DNA from: Bartonella bilalgolemi
Lineage (GTDB): Bacteria; Pseudomonadota; Alphaproteobacteria; Rhizobiales; Rhizobiaceae
DNA: 64,000 nucleotides
Direction: 5' to 3'
NCBI RefSeq assembly: GCF_023500045.1
Contig: NZ_JAMCOF010000009.1
Location: 1-64,000, forward strand
Position 1 is the first letter of the stretch. Each line of letters opens with the position of its first letter. The translations under genes and the position numbers were made by a program. Positions 31,817 through 41,112 of the stretch are shown here, piece after piece. A model generated the notes under the pieces. It was not told the origin of the DNA. It saw only the letters and a list, made by a program, of their open reading frames with translations, and ran no database searches.

Positions 31817-32892
31817 TAAATTTTCTCCTGATTTTTCTTACCCATTAAACCAGTTGGCATTATTAATAAAATAAGAATCAATAGGATAAAAGCAAAAGCA
31901 TCTCTATATCCAGATAAAGTTGGAGAGAAGGCAACGACCATAATTTCAATAAATCCCAATAGTAGGCCTCCAAGCATTGCTCCTGAAATTGAACCTATAC
32001 CTCCAATAACGGCTGCGATGAAAGCTTTTAATCCAGGAAGCAAACCCATATAAGGATGAATTTGAGGGTAACGTAAAGACCACATAATGCCTGCTATGGC
32101 ACCTAATGCAGAGCCTATACAAAATGTAAATGCAATAATTTTATTAACGGAAACACCCATTAAACGAGTTGTTTCAATATCATATGATATTGCACGCATA
32201 GCAAGACCAGGCTTTGTTTTATTGATGGTCCATAATAAAATAATAACAAGAATAAATGAAATAATAGGAACGATGAGAAACATGGGAGCAATTCGAATGA
32301 TACTCTTTGCATCTTGTCCGAAAGACCATAAGATCGGTGTTACAAGAAAATCTGGTTGTTTTACAGCCTTTGGAATGCTGCTAAAAAACATGATTGCAAG
32401 GCTTTCAATAAGAAAGGAAATGCCAATCGCGCTGATAAGCACCGAAATACGCGGAGCATTACGCAAAGGCTTATAGGCTAACTGGTCAATAAAAATTCCC
32501 ACTGCGCCCGTAATAAAAATGGAAAAAAAAATGGCTAGAATCCAAATGGGTTTAAAATCTTGTGGAGAAATTTGTGAGTAATAAATAAGCCCTGAAACAA
32601 GAATAAAAAAAACAGAAATCCAATAAATTTTTTGTTGTTTTTGAAATCCAATAAAGATCGAATAATAAATGAAAACTGCGAATAATATAAGTAAAATAGC
32701 AGTCCATGTAGGCATAAAACTAATTGTGGAAAAGGAAAAAAAATATGCTCCCAACATCAAGAGGTCACCATGAGCAAAATTAATTAACCTTAAAACACCA
32801 TAAACCATGGTATAACCAATTGCAATAAGCCCGTAAAGTGATCCTAATGCTAGCGCATTAAAGAAATATTGAATGAACATTTCAGTGCTCAT
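31816..32892 (-). CDS. livH: Branched-chain amino acid ABC transporter permease LivH
   Basis: A 358-residue inner-membrane permease that pairs with LivM. The N-terminal ALGSLYGLIAIGYTMVYGVL and INFAHGDLLMLGAY are diagnostic, as is RAISYDIETTRLMGVSVNK for the ATPase-coupling loop. It is about 50 residues longer than many LivH proteins, because of an extra hydrophobic stretch near residues 65-125 that probably adds membrane segments. The start has AAGGAACAAGAG just upstream. Substrate is inferred from the family and the LivK neighbour. Confidence 0.92.
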   Translation of the reverse strand: MSTEMFIQYFFNALALGSLYGLIAIGYTMVYGVLRLINFAHGDLLMLGAYFFSFSTISFMPTWTAILLILFAVFIYYSIFIGFQKQQKIYWISVFFILVSGLIYYSQISPQDFKPIWILAIFFSIFITGAVGIFIDQLAYKPLRNAPRISVLISAIGISFLIESLAIMFFSSIPKAVKQPDFLVTPILWSFGQDAKSIIRIAPMFLIVPIISFILVIILLWTINKTKPGLAMRAISYDIETTRLMGVSVNKIIAFTFCIGSALGAIAGIMWSLRYPQIHPYMGLLPGLKAFIAAVIGGIGSISGAMLGGLLLGFIEIMVVAFSPTLSGYRDAFAFILLILILLIMPTGLMGKKNQEKI

Positions 32893-32975
32893 CTCTTGTT
32901 CCTTTTATGTATTAATATGAAATATGATTGTTCTAAATGGTCTAGTCTCGAAATACATTAACTAATTTTGCACTT

Positions 32976-34145
32976 TTAATTGAGCAACTTATTATTTTGA
33001 ATTGTTTTTTTTAAGTCAGTAGACTGTATTTCATTTAAATAAATACGTTTTCCATTTTTTATTTCAATTACACCAATAGAAACTTGAGGATTATGATTTT
33101 CATCTATGGATATAATTCCAAAAGGGGTTTGAAAATCTTTTAATTTGCTCAGTTCAGCTGTAATTTGATCACGATCAGCACTGCCAGCATTTTCAATAGC
33201 TTGCATGAACATCATATATGCGGTGTACCCCAAAGCTGAATTGATATTTGGTTGTTTATTGGGATGAACGGCTTTCCATTTACTTGTAAATTCTTGTGCA
33301 GCTTTTGACATGTTTGGTATAGCTTCATTGTAAGGAAGTGTTGTATGCAAAAATCCTTCTGCAGCTCGTCCTGCAATTGCAATAGTTTCTGGATTGTCCA
33401 TAGCATCTCCACCCATAATGCGAAATTTTGCTCCTAATTCACGTGCTTGCTTTATAATTATAGCGCCTTCAGAAAAATAAGATGGGATGAATAAGATATC
33501 AGGTTTTTGTGCTATGATTTGTATAAGAGCAGCTGAGAAATCTTGGTCTCCAGAATTATAATTTAAATTTGAAATAACTTCACCACCTAACTTTTTGAAT
33601 GAACTGATGAAATAACGTGCAAGACCAATTGCATAGTCATTAGATATATCTTTTAAGATAGCTGCCTTTTTGGCATGTAAAGTTTTGATTGCATAAGTTG
33701 CAGCACCTATACCTTGATAAGAATCAGTGAAACATGCACGAAAATAATATTTTTTTCCTTGTGTGACCAATGGATTTGTTGATGAGGTTGCAATAGTAGG
33801 TGTTTTTGCTTTTTCAGATACTTCTCCACCCGCTAGTGATAGTGAAGAACCATAGGTTCCAATGATTCCATTAACTTTGTCATTAGCGGTTAAACGTGCT
33901 ACAGCATTGACTGCTTCTACTTTATCAGATTTATTATCAACAACAATCAGTTCAACTTTGCGTCCTAGTATTTCTGGAGTTTTTTTATGTGCTAATTGTA
34001 TACCCTCAAGTTCGAGTTTTCCTCCAAACGCATTTTGTCCAGTTAATGGAAGATAAACACCAATCTTAATAGGATCTTTTGCAGAGGCGCTTGTTAGAAA
34101 TGTGATTATTATAAAGGCTACTGTAAGGATTTTTCTCAATTGCAT
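32976..34145 (-). CDS. livK: Branched-chain amino acid ABC transporter substrate-binding protein
   Basis: A periplasmic binding protein of 389 residues. The signal peptide MQLRKILTVAFIIITFLTSA ends at SASA, followed by the mature start KDPIKIGVYLPLTGQNAFGG, typical of the LivJ/LivK type 1 periplasmic fold. The ATG at 34145 is chosen because it opens directly into the signal peptide. It is the first gene of the minus-strand liv operon, with 83 bases before livH. The exact ligand (Leu/Ile/Val or another amino acid) cannot be told from sequence alone. Confidence 0.9.
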   Translation of the reverse strand: MQLRKILTVAFIIITFLTSASAKDPIKIGVYLPLTGQNAFGGKLELEGIQLAHKKTPEILGRKVELIVVDNKSDKVEAVNAVARLTANDKVNGIIGTYGSSLSLAGGEVSEKAKTPTIATSSTNPLVTQGKKYYFRACFTDSYQGIGAATYAIKTLHAKKAAILKDISNDYAIGLARYFISSFKKLGGEVISNLNYNSGDQDFSAALIQIIAQKPDILFIPSYFSEGAIIIKQARELGAKFRIMGGDAMDNPETIAIAGRAAEGFLHTTLPYNEAIPNMSKAAQEFTSKWKAVHPNKQPNINSALGYTAYMMFMQAIENAGSADRDQITAELSKLKDFQTPFGIISIDENHNPQVSIGVIEIKNGKRIYLNEIQSTDLKKTIQNNKLLN

Positions 34146-34473
34146 TGAACACTTTTCCTTATTTTCAGTTATAATTTTTTTATAAATTCCGCACATTATC
34201 TTGAACTTTATTATCATGCAAGTTATACCTCTTAATAAAGTTGATCAGTGTGTATGGAGTTTATACAGAAAGTCTTTAAAATTATTATTTATTATACATG
34301 ATGTGTATAAACTTTCTTGGATGAAATTTATGATTTATGAGCTGACATTACGAGGTAGATACGACAACATGGGGAAATCTTATCTTAGGTCTTGCTTGTT
34401 GGTGTAACTACGATGTCTACTTACGCAGAAGAATCAATTTGTAGAATTCAAACCTACAGGATCGCGTTTGGTT
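34146..34473. promoter_or_regulatory. Divergent intergenic region, livK / cold-shock gene
   Basis: About 330 bases between two divergent starts, so it should hold promoters for the liv operon and the cold-shock-domain gene. A frame at 34201-34407 has no protein-like character and is rejected. The reading frame of the cold-shock gene is open upstream to about 34407, so a longer untranslated leader or an earlier non-ATG start is possible. I cannot place exact promoter boxes. Confidence 0.4.
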
Positions 34474-35049
34474 ATGACAAGTAAGGATACATTAAAAGAT
34501 TATTCTTTATCTGAAGATGATCTCGGTATTTGTGGTGAAATTATTGAAATTAGTGGTGTCATTAAATGGTTTGATGGCAGCAAGGGGTATGGGTTTATTA
34601 TTCCTGATTTTCCAGGTCTTCCTGATATATTATTGCATGTGGCAGTGATGCGGCGAGATGGTTTTCAAACAGCTTTAGAAGGAGCCAAAGTTATTTGTGT
34701 TGTACAACAAACGGAGAGAGGACTAAAATGTATCCAAGTTAAGTCTATTGATTGCTCATCAGCTACTCATCCCTCAGAAATTCCAGTACGTACACATGTT
34801 GTAGTAACTCCTGAAAGTGGTTTAGAACGTGCAATTGTTAAGTGGTTCAATCGCGAAAAAGGATTTGGTTTCCTTAGCCGAGGGCAGGGAACAGAAGATA
34901 TTTTCATTCATATGGAAACATTACGTCGTTTTGGTTTAGCAGAACTTCGTTCTGGTCAGGTTGTCATTGTGCGTTTTGGCAAGGGAAAAAAGGGTTTGAT
35001 GACAGCAGAAATTTATCCTGATATAGCGCTTCCATTTATTACAAATTAA
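34474..35049 (+). CDS. Protein with two cold-shock domains
   Basis: A 191-residue protein with two CspA-type RNA/single-stranded-DNA binding domains. The first holds GVIKWFDGSKGYGFIIPD near residues 30-47 (RNP1-like) and DILLHVAVMRRDG. The second holds AIVKWFNREKGFGFLSRG near residues 124-141 and DIFIHMETLRRFG. A Ser/Thr/Pro-containing linker joins them. Each domain has the Trp and Phe residues used for nucleic-acid stacking. Two-domain cold-shock proteins of this size are common in Rhizobiales. The ATG at 34474 is used; an in-frame TTG at 34468 is closer to the CAGGA ribosome site and may be the true start. Confidence 0.9.
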   Translation: MTSKDTLKDYSLSEDDLGICGEIIEISGVIKWFDGSKGYGFIIPDFPGLPDILLHVAVMRRDGFQTALEGAKVICVVQQTERGLKCIQVKSIDCSSATHPSEIPVRTHVVVTPESGLERAIVKWFNREKGFGFLSRGQGTEDIFIHMETLRRFGLAELRSGQVVIVRFGKGKKGLMTAEIYPDIALPFITN

Positions 35050-35141
35050 ATTTCTAATATTACTAAGGCAAAAAGTGTCGTCTCTGTTTTTTTAAGTTGC
35101 GTGATTTATCTTAAAAAAAATAATAATGCAGGATAAGAATT

Positions 35142-35660
35142 TTGAAATTTTTAAAGAAAAAACAAATTATTCAGTTTATTCTGTTTTTGGGGGGCAATAT
35201 TTCAAGTATGGTTATAGCAGGAAAGCCTATAGAGATTCCTGTTGATCCAGCTTTTTTAATAATTAATACAAAACAGAATGCGATTTTTTATGAGGTAGAG
35301 ATTGCATTTTCGGAAACTCAAGCAAGCGCTGGTTTGATGTATCGTACTCATTTTCCTCGTAACCGTGCTATGTTATTTAAGAATTTTCTTGGTAGTATAC
35401 CAGAAGATAAACAAAAAATGTTTATGTGGATGGCTCATACATCTTTACCCTTAGATATAATTTTTTTAAATTCTAAGGGGGTTATTGTTTCAATTATTGA
35501 AAATACACTTCCATTTTCAAAAAATATAATTTCGTCAAAAGTACCTGCAGCTTTTGCTATTGAGCTTAATGCCGGTGAGGTTATTGATAAAAAGATACAG
35601 CAAGGACAATGTGTGATACATCCTATTATTTATGAGAAATGTGAAAGTAATAAATCATGA
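35142..35660 (+). CDS. Exported DUF192 family protein
   Basis: A 172-residue protein with an N-terminal signal-like hydrophobic segment (about 10-25, IQFILFLGGNISSMVIA), followed by a DUF192 domain. Recognisable stretches are VEIAFSETQASAGLMYRTHF, MFMWMAHTSLPLDIIFLNSKG and AFAIELNAGEVI. The function of DUF192 is unknown. The start is a TTG at 35142 with AGGA eight bases upstream. It overlaps the following hydrolase gene by 4 bases (ATGA), so they are translationally coupled; the double cold-shock gene lies about 90 bases upstream, an arrangement also familiar from Rhizobiales. Confidence 0.85.
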   Translation: MKFLKKKQIIQFILFLGGNISSMVIAGKPIEIPVDPAFLIINTKQNAIFYEVEIAFSETQASAGLMYRTHFPRNRAMLFKNFLGSIPEDKQKMFMWMAHTSLPLDIIFLNSKGVIVSIIENTLPFSKNIISSKVPAAFAIELNAGEVIDKKIQQGQCVIHPIIYEKCESNKS

Positions 35661-36430
35661 CAGCAGAAGAAATTCGTTTTTTTGAACACGATGGTTTGCG
35701 TTTTGCTTACCGTGAAGAAGGACGGGGGTCTCCTATTTTATTGATTCATGGTTTTGGATCTTCTGCGTATATGAATTGGTATGCAACAGGTTGGTTTCGT
35801 ACCCTTATTGAGGCAGGCTATCGTGTTATTGCTTTTGATAATCGCGGTCATGGTGATTCGGATAAGATTTATAATCCTTTATTTTATACGCCTCAAGCTA
35901 TGGCCAGTGATGCGGTTAAATTGCTTCAACATTTAGGGTTGTCCAAGACTCATGTTATGGGATATTCTATGGGAGCTAGAATTAGCGCATTTATGGCTCT
36001 TTTATATCCAACATATGTACATAGTGTTATTTTTGGTGGTTTAGGAATTGGTATGGTAACGGGGGCAGGTGATTGGGAGCCTGTTGCTCAGGCTCTTTTA
36101 GAAAAAGATATTTCAGCAATTACCAATCAGCGCGGTTTAATGTTTCGTAAATTTGCAGAACAAACTAAGAGCAATAGACGTGCTCTTGCTGCTTGTATCA
36201 TGACGTCGAAACAGGAATTAACAGAGGATGAAGTTTATAAAATTAAGCAGCCTGCGCTCGTTGCAGTTGGTTCATTGGATGAAATTAGTGGTGAAGCTGA
36301 GCCATTAGCAGCTTTGTTGCCACACGGTGAGGTATTACAAATTCCTGGTCGTGATCATATGCTTGCTGTTGGAGATAAAGTTTATAAAAAAGGTGTTATT
36401 GATTTTCTTGCTCGTCACCCTATTACTTAA
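35657..36430 (+). CDS. Alpha/beta hydrolase
   Basis: A 257-residue alpha/beta-fold hydrolase. The oxyanion region is LLIHGFGSSAYMNW, the next strand gives FDNRGHGDSD, and the nucleophile serine lies in MGYSMGARIS near residue 102. The acid residue is probably in VGSLDEISG and the catalytic histidine in GRDHMLAVGD near the C-terminus. No membrane segment or signal is seen, so it is cytoplasmic. The substrate is unknown. It is coupled to the upstream DUF192 gene. Confidence 0.87.
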   Translation: MTAEEIRFFEHDGLRFAYREEGRGSPILLIHGFGSSAYMNWYATGWFRTLIEAGYRVIAFDNRGHGDSDKIYNPLFYTPQAMASDAVKLLQHLGLSKTHVMGYSMGARISAFMALLYPTYVHSVIFGGLGIGMVTGAGDWEPVAQALLEKDISAITNQRGLMFRKFAEQTKSNRRALAACIMTSKQELTEDEVYKIKQPALVAVGSLDEISGEAEPLAALLPHGEVLQIPGRDHMLAVGDKVYKKGVIDFLARHPIT

Positions 36431-36606
36431 CTATTATTTAAAAGGCGTTCGAGATATGAAAGAAATAATCTATTTGTTATGAATACCTTCAACATATTAA
36501 AAATATCAAGGATAGGATTACTAATGCCCGAATTTATTATTTCTTTTAAAAATTCCGCTTTCAATTATTTAGACAATAAGTGCTCTTTCTATTTATTTTA
36601 GGTAAT

Positions 36607-36622
36607 GCTTTAAAATTAAAGC
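36607..36622 (+). terminator. Possible weak terminator
   Basis: A perfect inverted repeat (GCTTTA, loop AAAT, TAAAGC) followed on the plus strand by a T-rich tract, between two convergent hydrolase genes. The stem has only two G-C pairs, so it would be weak; AT-rich DNA gives such repeats by chance. Confidence 0.28.
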
Positions 36623-36634
36623 AACTTTATTTTA

Positions 36635-37321
36635 TTATTTTAAAAGTGCAGGTTTTTTACGTGAAGGAAGAATTGATAAGTCGTTTGCAATATGCCTATC
36701 TAAATATTGTGCACATCGTTCAATAAGCTCCTTATTATATCCGCTGAAAAAGTGGTTAGCTCCTTTTAGTATTTCTTGTGTAATAGTAATACCTTTTTGC
36801 ATTTTTAGTTTATCGACAAGATTTTGAACATCTTTCGAAGGTGCAACTTTATCAATATCCCCATGAATTATTAAGCCAGATGAAGGGCAAGGAGCAAGAA
36901 ATGAGAAATCGTAAATATTCGGTTGTGGAGCAACAGATATAAAGCTTTCAATTTCGGGTCTACGCATGAGAAGTTGCATTCCAATCCAAGCACCAAACGA
37001 ATAACCAGCTACCCAACAATTTTTAGAATTAGGATGCTGTGTTTGCACCCAATCAAGGGCAGCGGCAGTATCTGAAAGTTCTCCTATACCATAATCAAAT
37101 TCCCCTTGACTTCGACCAATACCACGAAAATTGAAACGCAGTGTAGTAAAACCACGTTGTTGAAACATATAAAATAAATCGTAAACAATTTTATTATTCA
37201 TTGTTCCGCCGAATTGAGGGTGAGGATGCAGAACAATTGCAATTGGCGCATTTTTTTGTTGAGAAGGTTGATAACGTCCTTCAAGACGACCTGCGGGACC
37301 ATTAAAAATGATTTCTGGCAT
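36635..37321 (-). CDS. Alpha/beta hydrolase (COG2945-like)
   Basis: A 228-residue hydrolase unrelated in detail to its plus-strand neighbour. It starts MPEIIFNGPAGRLEGRY, then AIVLHPHPQFGGTMNNKIV, a pattern typical of the COG2945-like family in Rhizobiales. The nucleophile serine lies in VAGYSFGAWIG, the acid in HGDIDKVAPS, and the histidine in KGANHFFSGY. The ATG at 37321 is preferred over an in-frame start 33 bases upstream because it matches the usual N-terminus. Substrate unknown. It is divergent from the cysteine desulfurase gene. Confidence 0.86.
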   Translation of the reverse strand: MPEIIFNGPAGRLEGRYQPSQQKNAPIAIVLHPHPQFGGTMNNKIVYDLFYMFQQRGFTTLRFNFRGIGRSQGEFDYGIGELSDTAAALDWVQTQHPNSKNCWVAGYSFGAWIGMQLLMRRPEIESFISVAPQPNIYDFSFLAPCPSSGLIIHGDIDKVAPSKDVQNLVDKLKMQKGITITQEILKGANHFFSGYNKELIERCAQYLDRHIANDLSILPSRKKPALLK

Positions 37322-37489
37322 TAAATGCTCCTTAAAAGCTATGAATGTTTTCATTGACCTTGGCCAAATTTTACAATAGAATCTATTAATTTCTTTAATT
37401 AATCACTAGATATCCTTTTTTGAAGGCGTTTTTCAAGAAAATTGCATTATTTTTTTAATCAATTTGTGGGATAGATATTAGGATTTAAA

Positions 37490-38644
37490 ATGGCTGTAAA
37501 ACGCCGATATTTTGATCATAATGCAACGACACCACTCACAAAAATGGCGCGAATGGCATTATTAGAATCCTTAGAGATATTCGGTAATCCATCATCTGTT
37601 CATACAGAAGGGCGTGCTGCTAAAGCACTTTTACAGAAATCCCGTAAACAAATTGCTGATAGACTTAAGGCAAATCCGGATAATGTTGTATTTACATCTG
37701 GTGCCAGCGAAGCAGCAATGACTCTGTTAACACCTTTTTATCATATGGGGCGTTCTGAAGTGCAATTTTCTCACCTTTATATTGGTGCAAGTGAGCATCC
37801 GTCTATTGCAGAAGGGGGGCGTTTTTCTAAAGAATTGATTAGTATAATTGATATTGATCAGCATGGTTTGATCCAGCAGGACAAGTTAAAATCTTTATTA
37901 ATGGCACATGATAATGCAAAAGGTTTACCCCTTATCGCTATTCAAGCTGCAAATGGTGAAACTGGTGTTATTCAAAATATTCAAGAAATAGCTGCTATAG
38001 TTCGAGAAGCTAGAGGTACTCTCATTGTTGACTTAGTCCAGTATGTAGATAAACATCTCATTGATATTAATCATTTCGGGGGCGATTTCTTTATATTATC
38101 AGCCCATAAAATTGGAGGACCTAAAGGAATTGGTGCGTTTGTTTCATGTAGCAATCTTCTTACTCCTCATCCTCTTATTATTGCTGGTGGACAAGAAAAA
38201 GGATTACGTGGAGGAACAGAAGCTTTACCACTTATTGCTTCTTTTGGAGCTGCAATGGCTGATTGTTTTACTGAAGAAGAAATAAAACAATTAATTTATT
38301 TACGTAATAGATTAGAAGATGGTTTACAAAAAATTAGTCATGATGTTACAATTTTTGGCAAAGGTGTTCAACGTTTGCCAAATACTACTTATTTTACTGT
38401 GCAAGATATAAAAGCTGAAACGATGCAAATTAGTTTTGATTTAGCGGGATTTTCTGTATCAGCGGGTTCTGCTTGCTCTTCAGGAAAAGTGAAACAAAGC
38501 GGAGTTTTGAAAGCAATGGGATATCATATATTGAATGGTGCAATCCGTGTTTCAACAGGACGTTGTACCACTTCTAAAGATATTGATGATTTTTTATTGA
38601 TTTTTTCTCAAATTATAGGTAACAAAAATAAAGTTAATCATTAA
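37490..38644 (+). CDS. Cysteine desulfurase, NifS/IscS-like
   Basis: A 384-residue class V aminotransferase-fold enzyme that would take sulfur from cysteine. YFDHNATTPL opens the protein, the PLP lysine is K207 in LSAHKIGGPKG, and the persulfide cysteine is C329 in SAGSACSSGKVK, with the long IscS/NifS-type loop. It begins the SUF cluster, about 150 bases before sufB. A second desulfurase of the SufS type is encoded in the same cluster. Having both a group I enzyme and SufS in one suf cluster is a known alphaproteobacterial arrangement. Confidence 0.9.
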   Translation: MAVKRRYFDHNATTPLTKMARMALLESLEIFGNPSSVHTEGRAAKALLQKSRKQIADRLKANPDNVVFTSGASEAAMTLLTPFYHMGRSEVQFSHLYIGASEHPSIAEGGRFSKELISIIDIDQHGLIQQDKLKSLLMAHDNAKGLPLIAIQAANGETGVIQNIQEIAAIVREARGTLIVDLVQYVDKHLIDINHFGGDFFILSAHKIGGPKGIGAFVSCSNLLTPHPLIIAGGQEKGLRGGTEALPLIASFGAAMADCFTEEEIKQLIYLRNRLEDGLQKISHDVTIFGKGVQRLPNTTYFTVQDIKAETMQISFDLAGFSVSAGSACSSGKVKQSGVLKAMGYHILNGAIRVSTGRCTTSKDIDDFLLIFSQIIGNKNKVNH

Positions 38645-38767
38645 AAAATTGAGCGCTATTCTTAAAAGTTAAGATTAAGCTTGATAGAGTTTTCCCATTT
38701 TACATATAAAACCGCGTGTTTTAATTTTGTGAAGAAAATAAGTCTTTATCTTTGATCACCGGTTCTT

Positions 38768-38802
38768 GATGCCGGCAAAAATGGAGAAAGTCGATGCCGG
38801 CA
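38768..38802 (+). repeat. 10-bp direct repeat across the sufB start
   Basis: GATGCCGGCA occurs at 38768-38777 and again at 38793-38802, where it contains the sufB ATG. The spacing is 25 bases. The first copy also holds an ATG (38769), with a 20-codon frame that is out of phase with sufB and ends inside it. The copies are GC-rich against an AT-rich background. Confidence 0.7.
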
Positions 38803-40305
38803 GTGCAAGAAACAATACACCAAGTACGTGAAATAGACGTTGATCAATATAAATATGGTTTTGAAACAAATATTGAAATGGATAAGGCTCCAAAAGGCTT
38901 AAATGAAGATATTATTCGATTCATTTCAGCTAAAAAATGTGAGCCTGAGTGGATGTTGACATGGCGTTTACAAGCTTTTCGTCGATGGTCTAAAATGGAA
39001 GAACCACTTTGGGCACGAATTGAATATCCAAAAATCGATTTTCAAGAACTTTATTATTATGCTGCTCCTAAAAATCATACAGGGCCAAAATCTTTAAATG
39101 AGGTTGACCCTGAATTATTAGCAACTTATGAAAAGCTTGGTATTCCCTTAAAAGAGCAAGAAATTTTGGCAGGAGTAACAAAGCAAGCGGATTTTTCTAC
39201 ACTCGATGATAATATGTATGCATCAGGAAAAGTGGCTGTTGATGCTGTCTTCGATTCTGTTTCAGTTGTGACAACATTTAAAGAAGAATTAGCACGTGCT
39301 GGTGTCATTTTTTGTTCTATTTCAGAAGCTATTATCGAACATCCTGCTTTTATTCAGGAATATTTAGGGGCAGTTGTTCCAGCTGGTGATAATTATTATG
39401 CTGCCTTAAATGCAGCTGTTTTCACAGATGGTTCATTTGTTTATATTCCTAAAGGAGTGCGTTGTCCTATGGAACTTTCAACCTATTTCAGGATTAACGA
39501 ACGCAATACAGGACAATTTGAGCGCACACTAATTATCGCAGATGAAGATTCCTACGTTTCTTATTTGGAAGGGTGTACTGCGCCTCAGCGTGACGAAAAT
39601 CAATTGCATGCTGCGGTTGTCGAGCTTATTTCTCTAAAAAATGCAGAAATTAAATATTCGACGGTACAAAATTGGTATCCTGGTGATAAGGAGGGAAAGG
39701 GAGGGATTTATAATTTTGTAACTAAACGTGGAGATTGTAGAGGAGATAATTCCAAAATTTCATGGACTCAAATTGAGACTGGTTCTGCAATTACTTGGAA
39801 ATATCCATCTTGTTTATTACGAGGTAATAATTCACGTGGAGAATTTTATTCTATTGCTGTCGCAAATGGTCATCAACAAATTGATTCCGGTACAAAAATG
39901 ATCCATTTAGGAGAAAATACATCAAGTCGTATTATTTCCAAGGGAATTTCTGCTGGTTTTTCAAGTAATACTTATCGCGGACAAGTGACTGCACATAGAA
40001 AAGCCAAGAATGCACGTAATTTTACTCAATGTGATAGTTTGCTGATTGGCAGTGATTGCGGTGCTCACACAGTACCCTATATTGAGGCAAAAAATGCAAC
40101 AGCTCAGTTTGAACATGAAGCAACAACGTCAAAGATCTCTGATGATCAACTTTTTTATGTTATGCAACGAGGGATTTCTGAAGAAGAGGCAATTGCGTTA
40201 ATCATTAATGGATTCGTAAAAGAAGTTATTCAAAAATTACCAATGGAATTTGCTGTTGAAGCTCAGAAACTGATCGGTATTAGCCTTGAAGGTAGTGTAG
40301 GCTAA
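38794..40305 (+). CDS. sufB: Fe-S cluster assembly scaffold SufB
   Basis: A 503-residue core subunit of the SufBCD scaffold on which Fe-S clusters are built. The N-terminal half includes [18 protein letters not shown]. The beta-helix core has [22 protein letters not shown] near residues 259-280 and [22 protein letters not shown] near residues 410-430. The C-terminal [16 protein letters not shown] is shared with SufD. GGAGAAAG precedes the ATG. sufC follows after 40 bases. Confidence 0.97.
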   Translation: MPAVQETIHQVREIDVDQYKYGFETNIEMDKAPKGLNEDIIRFISAKKCEPEWMLTWRLQAFRRWSKMEEPLWARIEYPKIDFQELYYYAAPKNHTGPKSLNEVDPELLATYEKLGIPLKEQEILAGVTKQADFSTLDDNMYASGKVAVDAVFDSVSVVTTFKEELARAGVIFCSISEAIIEHPAFIQEYLGAVVPAGDNYYAALNAAVFTDGSFVYIPKGVRCPMELSTYFRINERNTGQFERTLIIADEDSYVSYLEGCTAPQRDENQLHAAVVELISLKNAEIKYSTVQNWYPGDKEGKGGIYNFVTKRGDCRGDNSKISWTQIETGSAITWKYPSCLLRGNNSRGEFYSIAVANGHQQIDSGTKMIHLGENTSSRIISKGISAGFSSNTYRGQVTAHRKAKNARNFTQCDSLLIGSDCGAHTVPYIEAKNATAQFEHEATTSKISDDQLFYVMQRGISEEEAIALIINGFVKEVIQKLPMEFAVEAQKLIGISLEGSVG

Positions 40306-40345
40306 TACTTAATTTAAGCAAATACAGCAATAACAGGACTGAATT

Positions 40346-41101
40346 ATGTTAGAAATCAAAAATTTGCACGCCCGTATTTCTGAAACTAATACTGAAATCA
40401 TTTGTGGTTTAAATTTAACCATTCGAGATGGTGAAGTAGCTGCTATTATGGGGCAAAATGGAGCAGGAAAATCTACTTTGTCTTACTTACTTTCTGGGCG
40501 CGATGATTATGAAGTAACAGAAGGCGATATCCTTTATAATGGGCAATCCATTTTAAAGATGAGTCCAACAGAGCGTGCAATATGTGGTATTTTTTTAGCA
40601 TTTCAATATCCAATGGAAATACCTGGTGTTGCAACAATGGAATTTTTAAAAGTTGCAATGAATTCTCAACGCAAAGCTCGAGGTGATAAAGAACTTAAAA
40701 TTTCTGAATTTATTCAACGTATTAAAGACATTTCTTCTGAACTTGAAATAGATATGGCTATGCTTAAACGTCCATTGAATGTTGGTTTTTCAGGTGGAGA
40801 AAAAAAGCGTACTGAAATTCTTCAAATGGCTCTACTTGAACCTAAGCTTTGCATTTTAGATGAAACAGATTCTGGCTTAGATATTGATGCATTAAAAATT
40901 GTTGCAGATGGTGTTAATAAACTTCGTAGTCAGAAACGTTCATTTTTGGTTATTACTCATTATCAACGTTTACTTGATTATATTGCTCCTGACACAGTAC
41001 ATGTTCTTCATAAAGGTCGTATTATTAAGAGTGGAGATAAATCTTTAGCACTATATTTGGAACAAAATGGGTATGCTGATATTATAAATAAAACTGCTTG
41101 A
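40346..41101 (+). CDS. sufC: Fe-S cluster assembly ATPase SufC
   Basis: A 251-residue ABC-type ATPase that drives shape changes in the SufBCD scaffold. Walker A is GQNGAGKSTLSY, the SufC-specific FLAFQYPMEIPGV follows, the signature is VGFSGGEKKRTEILQM, and Walker B runs into LDETDSGLDIDALK. No membrane partner is needed; it acts in the cytoplasm. Its stop is 11 bases before the sufD start. Confidence 0.97.
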   Translation: MLEIKNLHARISETNTEIICGLNLTIRDGEVAAIMGQNGAGKSTLSYLLSGRDDYEVTEGDILYNGQSILKMSPTERAICGIFLAFQYPMEIPGVATMEFLKVAMNSQRKARGDKELKISEFIQRIKDISSELEIDMAMLKRPLNVGFSGGEKKRTEILQMALLEPKLCILDETDSGLDIDALKIVADGVNKLRSQKRSFLVITHYQRLLDYIAPDTVHVLHKGRIIKSGDKSLALYLEQNGYADIINKTA

Positions 41102-41112
41102 GGTTATTAAAT

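Noticed and set aside
34201-34407. 68-codon frame upstream of the cold-shock gene
   Set aside because: No protein-like composition or motif. It lies in a divergent promoter region and partly covers the livK leader.
41098-41112. TTG start of sufD overlapping sufC
   Set aside because: The ATG at 41113 has a GAGG ribosome site at suitable spacing, while the TTG has none.
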